Source of the DNA: Nitrospirota bacterium
Lineage (GTDB): Bacteria > Nitrospirota > Thermodesulfovibrionia > Thermodesulfovibrionales > JdFR-86
Assembly: GCA_037386965.1 (NCBI GenBank)
Contig: JARRLN010000005.1
Coordinates: 1 to 43,867 of the forward strand
Length of the DNA stretch: 43,867 nucleotides
Direction: 5' to 3'
Shown here piece after piece: positions 40,051 to 43,867 of this stretch. The position numbers and the translations under genes are program-made. Within the stretch, counting starts at the first letter, position 1, and the number at the start of each line of letters is the position of its first letter. Under the pieces are notes generated by a model that was given only the letters and a program-made list of their open reading frames with translations, ran no database searches and had not been told where the DNA came from.

Positions 40051-40079
40051 AGTATAATTGCAAAACGGGGCGGGGTCAA
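40051..40079 (-). promoter_or_regulatory. Sigma-70 promoter of the gpgS cluster
   Basis: Minus strand TTGACC (40079-40074), 17 bp, TATACT (40056-40051). The leader of about 45 nt ends in AAAGGAGAGC before ATG 40000. Confidence 0.75.
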
Positions 40080-40106
40080 GCGCGCGGCGGCGAGAATCCG
40101 GCACCG

Positions 40107-40115
40107 TGGTATAAT
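40107..40115 (+). promoter_or_regulatory. Extended -10 (TGGTATAAT) of the rhomboid operon
   Basis: About 55 nt upstream of the TTG start at 40171. Here a Shine-Dalgarno-like AAAGGTGAGG is present, unlike the leaderless genes of the window. Confidence 0.6.
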
Positions 40116-40170
40116 CTCGTGTGCTGGTTCGCCTTTTCGGCGGAAACTCCGGATTGAAAGGTGAGGGCCT

Positions 40171-40833
40171 TTGATACCGTACAAGGACGACAACCCGACG
40201 CGCCGGCCTCCGGTGGTCACGCTGGCCATCATCGCCCTGAACGTCCTGGTCTTCATCATGGAGCTGGCCGGCAACATGCAAGCCATGGCCTTCAATTACG
40301 GCGCCATTCCCAAGGCCATGCTGACCTTGCAGTCCAACCAGCCCATTTCCCCGGTGCTGACCGTTTTTACCGCCATGTTCCTGCACGGAGGGTTTCTGCA
40401 CATCGGGGGGAACATGCTTTATTTCTGGATATTCGGCAACAATATCGAGGACAAGCTGGGACACGGAAGGTTCCTGGTCTTCTATCTCCTGAGCGGCGTG
40501 GTCGCCGCCTACTCCAACGCCCTCGTGGACCCCACGTCCACCGTCCCCATGATAGGGGCAAGCGGCGCCATAGCCGGCATCCTCGGCGCTTACATCCTCC
40601 TTTTCCCCCGGGCCCAGGTCTACACCGTCATCATCCTGATCTTCTTCATCCAGATAGTGCGGCTGCCTTCCTTGATAGTCATAGGCTTTTGGATTATCAT
40701 ACAGGTCATTAACGGGCTGATGGCCTCCGGGGTGACCGGACAACATGCGGGAGTGGCCTGGTTCGCCCATATAGGGGGGTTTCTGTTCGGGCTGGGCATG
40801 ATAAAGGTTTTCTTGAAGACCAGGAGGAGGTAA
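40171..40833 (+). CDS. Rhomboid-family intramembrane serine protease
   Basis: 220 aa from TTG 40171 with AAAGGTGAGG upstream. Six membrane segments; the catalytic Ser is in GASGAIAGILGAY and the His in WFAHIGGFLFGLG. The loop-1 motif and FLHGGFLHIGGNMLYFWIFG place it in the GlpG/YqgP-like group. It cleaves transmembrane helices inside the inner membrane; the substrate is unknown. The next gene begins 9 nt after its stop and uses its terminal GGAGG as ribosome site. Confidence 0.94.
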   Translation: MIPYKDDNPTRRPPVVTLAIIALNVLVFIMELAGNMQAMAFNYGAIPKAMLTLQSNQPISPVLTVFTAMFLHGGFLHIGGNMLYFWIFGNNIEDKLGHGRFLVFYLLSGVVAAYSNALVDPTSTVPMIGASGAIAGILGAYILLFPRAQVYTVIILIFFIQIVRLPSLIVIGFWIIIQVINGLMASGVTGQHAGVAWFAHIGGFLFGLGMIKVFLKTRRR

Positions 40834-40842
40834 GCGCGCGGC

Positions 40843-41682
40843 GTGGTCGTTTCCTGTCCGAAGTGCAAGACGAAGCTCAGGGTCGGCGACGAGAAGATAA
40901 AGCCCGAAGGCACGCGCTTCCGGTGCCCCAAGTGTGGCGCCGCCTTCCGGGTGGCGCGCCCGCAGGGCGGGGCGAAGGCGCCGGACAGGAGGAAAGTGCT
41001 GGTGGCCCATGAGAAAGGGGAGGTAGTGCGGGCCGTGGAGGCCGCCCTGTCAAAGGCGAGCTACCGGGTGCTTCGGGCCTCCGACGGCGTGGACACCCTG
41101 GTCAAGGTGCTCAAGGAGCTTCCGTTTCTGCTCATCCTGGATGCGGCCCTCCCGAAGATAACGGGCTATGAGATTGCCCGGCGGCTCCGCGGCCGCCCCG
41201 ATACGAAACCCCTCAAGGTGGTCCTGGTCAGCTCGGCGGACGACCCCCGGCGGGTGGCGAAGCGCCCGGCCTCCGCCCACGGCGTGAACGCCTACGTGGA
41301 GGAGAGCGACATACCGGCGAGGCTCCTTCAGGTGCTGCACGAGGCCCTCAGCGAGAAGCCCGCGGAGGTCGAACCGTCCCGTCCCGCCCCCGAGCCGCCC
41401 CCCCGGGCGGAGGGGCCCCCTGCCGGGGAAGACCCCGATGTCCTCCGGGCCAAGAGGCTTGCCCGCACGGTTCTTTCCGACATAGAGCTTTACAGCCCGG
41501 AGAAGGTTTCCGAGTCCATCCGGGACAACACCTTTCAGGCGGTCTTCGCCCAGGAGTTGAAGGAGGGGCTCAAGCACTACGAAAGCCGCATCCCGGTGGA
41601 AGTGCGGGGCCGGGGGAACTTCTTCCAGGACGCCATAGACGAGTTCATGGAGGAGAAGAGGCGGTCGCTGGGCATAGCGTAG
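40843..41682 (+). CDS. Zinc-ribbon protein with degenerate receiver domain
   Basis: 279 aa from GTG. Residues 1-38 are an MJ0042-type zinc finger (CPKCKTKLRVGDEKIKPEG, then RCPKCGAAFRV). Residues about 50-165 form a receiver-like domain: KVLVAHEKGEVV lacks the acidic pair, while LLILDAALPKITGYEIARRL keeps the phosphoacceptor-site Asp and VVLVSSADD the Ser. A Pro-rich linker (about 170-195) and a helical C-terminus (about 200-279) follow. Probably a pseudo-receiver that reports binding rather than phosphorylation. Co-transcribed with the rhomboid gene. Confidence 0.85.
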   Translation: MVVSCPKCKTKLRVGDEKIKPEGTRFRCPKCGAAFRVARPQGGAKAPDRRKVLVAHEKGEVVRAVEAALSKASYRVLRASDGVDTLVKVLKELPFLLILDAALPKITGYEIARRLRGRPDTKPLKVVLVSSADDPRRVAKRPASAHGVNAYVEESDIPARLLQVLHEALSEKPAEVEPSRPAPEPPPRAEGPPAGEDPDVLRAKRLARTVLSDIELYSPEKVSESIRDNTFQAVFAQELKEGLKHYESRIPVEVRGRGNFFQDAIDEFMEEKRRSLGIA

Positions 41683-41796
41683 AGGAGAAGGACGCTTTTC
41701 CCCGAGCAATTTCGAGCAAATTTCGTTAAAGCTCAGTAAAAAATCATTTAAGCCGCGTTTTGGTCTATCTCGCCTACTTTTTCTCTCCTCCGGCCC

Positions 41797-41825
41797 TTGC
41801 TCTCCTGCATGCAGTGCGTTATTAT
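41797..41825 (+). promoter_or_regulatory. Sigma-70 promoter of groESL
   Basis: TTGCTC (41797-41802), 17 bp, TATTAT (41820-41825). The -10 directly touches the CIRCE operator, the usual arrangement for HrcA repression. The preceding 41683-41796 is AT-rich with no gene or clear structure. Confidence 0.75.
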
Positions 41826-41851
41826 TAGCACTCATCGGGGAGGAGTGCTAA
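41825..41851. promoter_or_regulatory. CIRCE operator (HrcA binding site)
   Basis: TTAGCACTC-N9-GAGTGCTAA, a perfect match to the CIRCE consensus, 39 bp before groES. It implies heat-shock control by the HrcA repressor, encoded elsewhere. Confidence 0.98.
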
Positions 41852-41889
41852 CAATCTCTTAAACCTTATGCGAAAGGAGTGGAATCTCC

Positions 41890-43805
<1,916 letters not shown>

Positions 43806-43832
43806 GCGCGAGGGACGACGTCCCCGCGTAAA

Positions 43833-43850
43833 CCCCCTCCGGCGAGGGGG
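43833..43850 (+). terminator. Possible terminator hairpin after groEL
   Basis: CCCCCTC (43833-43839) pairs with GAGGGGG (43844-43850) across a 4-nt loop. No T tract is visible before the window ends, so it is only a candidate. Confidence 0.4.
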
Positions 43851-43867
43851 GCAGCAGCAGCCGGCGG

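Overview
The window is a GC-rich, densely coded stretch of bacterial chromosome. It shows mostly conserved gene order, very short or overlapping gene junctions, and no rRNA, tRNA, phage or CRISPR. The gene set fits a Gram-negative, anaerobic or microaerophilic lineage of the Nitrospirota or Desulfobacterota type: sigma-54 promoters with NtrC-type control, DsrE/TusA/YeeE sulfur handling, B12 and SPASM radical SAM enzymes, CIRCE-controlled groESL and an apparent selenoprotein. That placement is an inference from content, not from a marker gene.

Layout. (a) 1-7555 is a sulfur (or selenium) trafficking locus. A histidine kinase and an NtrC-type regulator, cut by the left edge, point left. Pointing right are two operons, each with a near-consensus -24/-12 promoter: three DsrE/DsrH-like small proteins, then a YeeE/YedE transporter, a TusA-like carrier, two tiny membrane proteins, a UspA protein and an exported tandem rhodanese. 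Both promoters carry the palindrome TGTCCC-N4-GGGACA at exactly the same distance (61 bp) upstream of the -24 element, which strongly suggests they are the regulon of the adjacent two-component system. A strong terminator closes the second operon. (b) 7635-13536 holds housekeeping and redox genes: cardiolipin synthase, a flavodoxin-like protein, a PGPGW protein, a STAS protein behind a third sigma-54-like promoter, and a DsbC/DsbG-type disulfide isomerase. The first active-site Cys codon of that isomerase is replaced by an in-frame TGA, with a SECIS-like hairpin just downstream. (c) 13607-21405 runs rightward: uppP, ftsK, a 218-bp element bounded by terminal inverted repeats, metK, ahcY, mntP and a B12-binding radical SAM enzyme. 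(d) 21411-27676 runs mainly leftward: nitroreductase, YceI, a SPASM radical SAM enzyme translationally coupled to a 34-residue peptide gene, and two different ClC-type chloride channels. (e) 27725-40000 is a long leftward cluster for compatible solutes and glucan turnover: a GpgS-like glycosyltransferase, a histone-H1-like protein, an M23 peptidase, a DUF5752 protein, treT, treZ, a GH57 enzyme and treY. (f) 40171-43805 runs rightward: a rhomboid protease, a zinc-ribbon/degenerate-receiver protein, then groES and groEL behind a perfect CIRCE operator.

How it works together. The left locus looks like a sensor-controlled pathway that imports and relays sulfane sulfur, or selenium, through small carrier proteins. 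The trehalose/glucosylglycerate cluster and groESL belong to osmotic and heat stress tolerance. Several genes have a -10 box only 5-8 nt before the start codon and no Shine-Dalgarno sequence, so leaderless transcripts appear common here. The best candidates for undescribed biology are the UGA-containing DsbC-like protein, the paired-UAS sigma-54 regulon with its orphan small proteins, and the tiny peptide coupled to a SPASM maturase-like enzyme.
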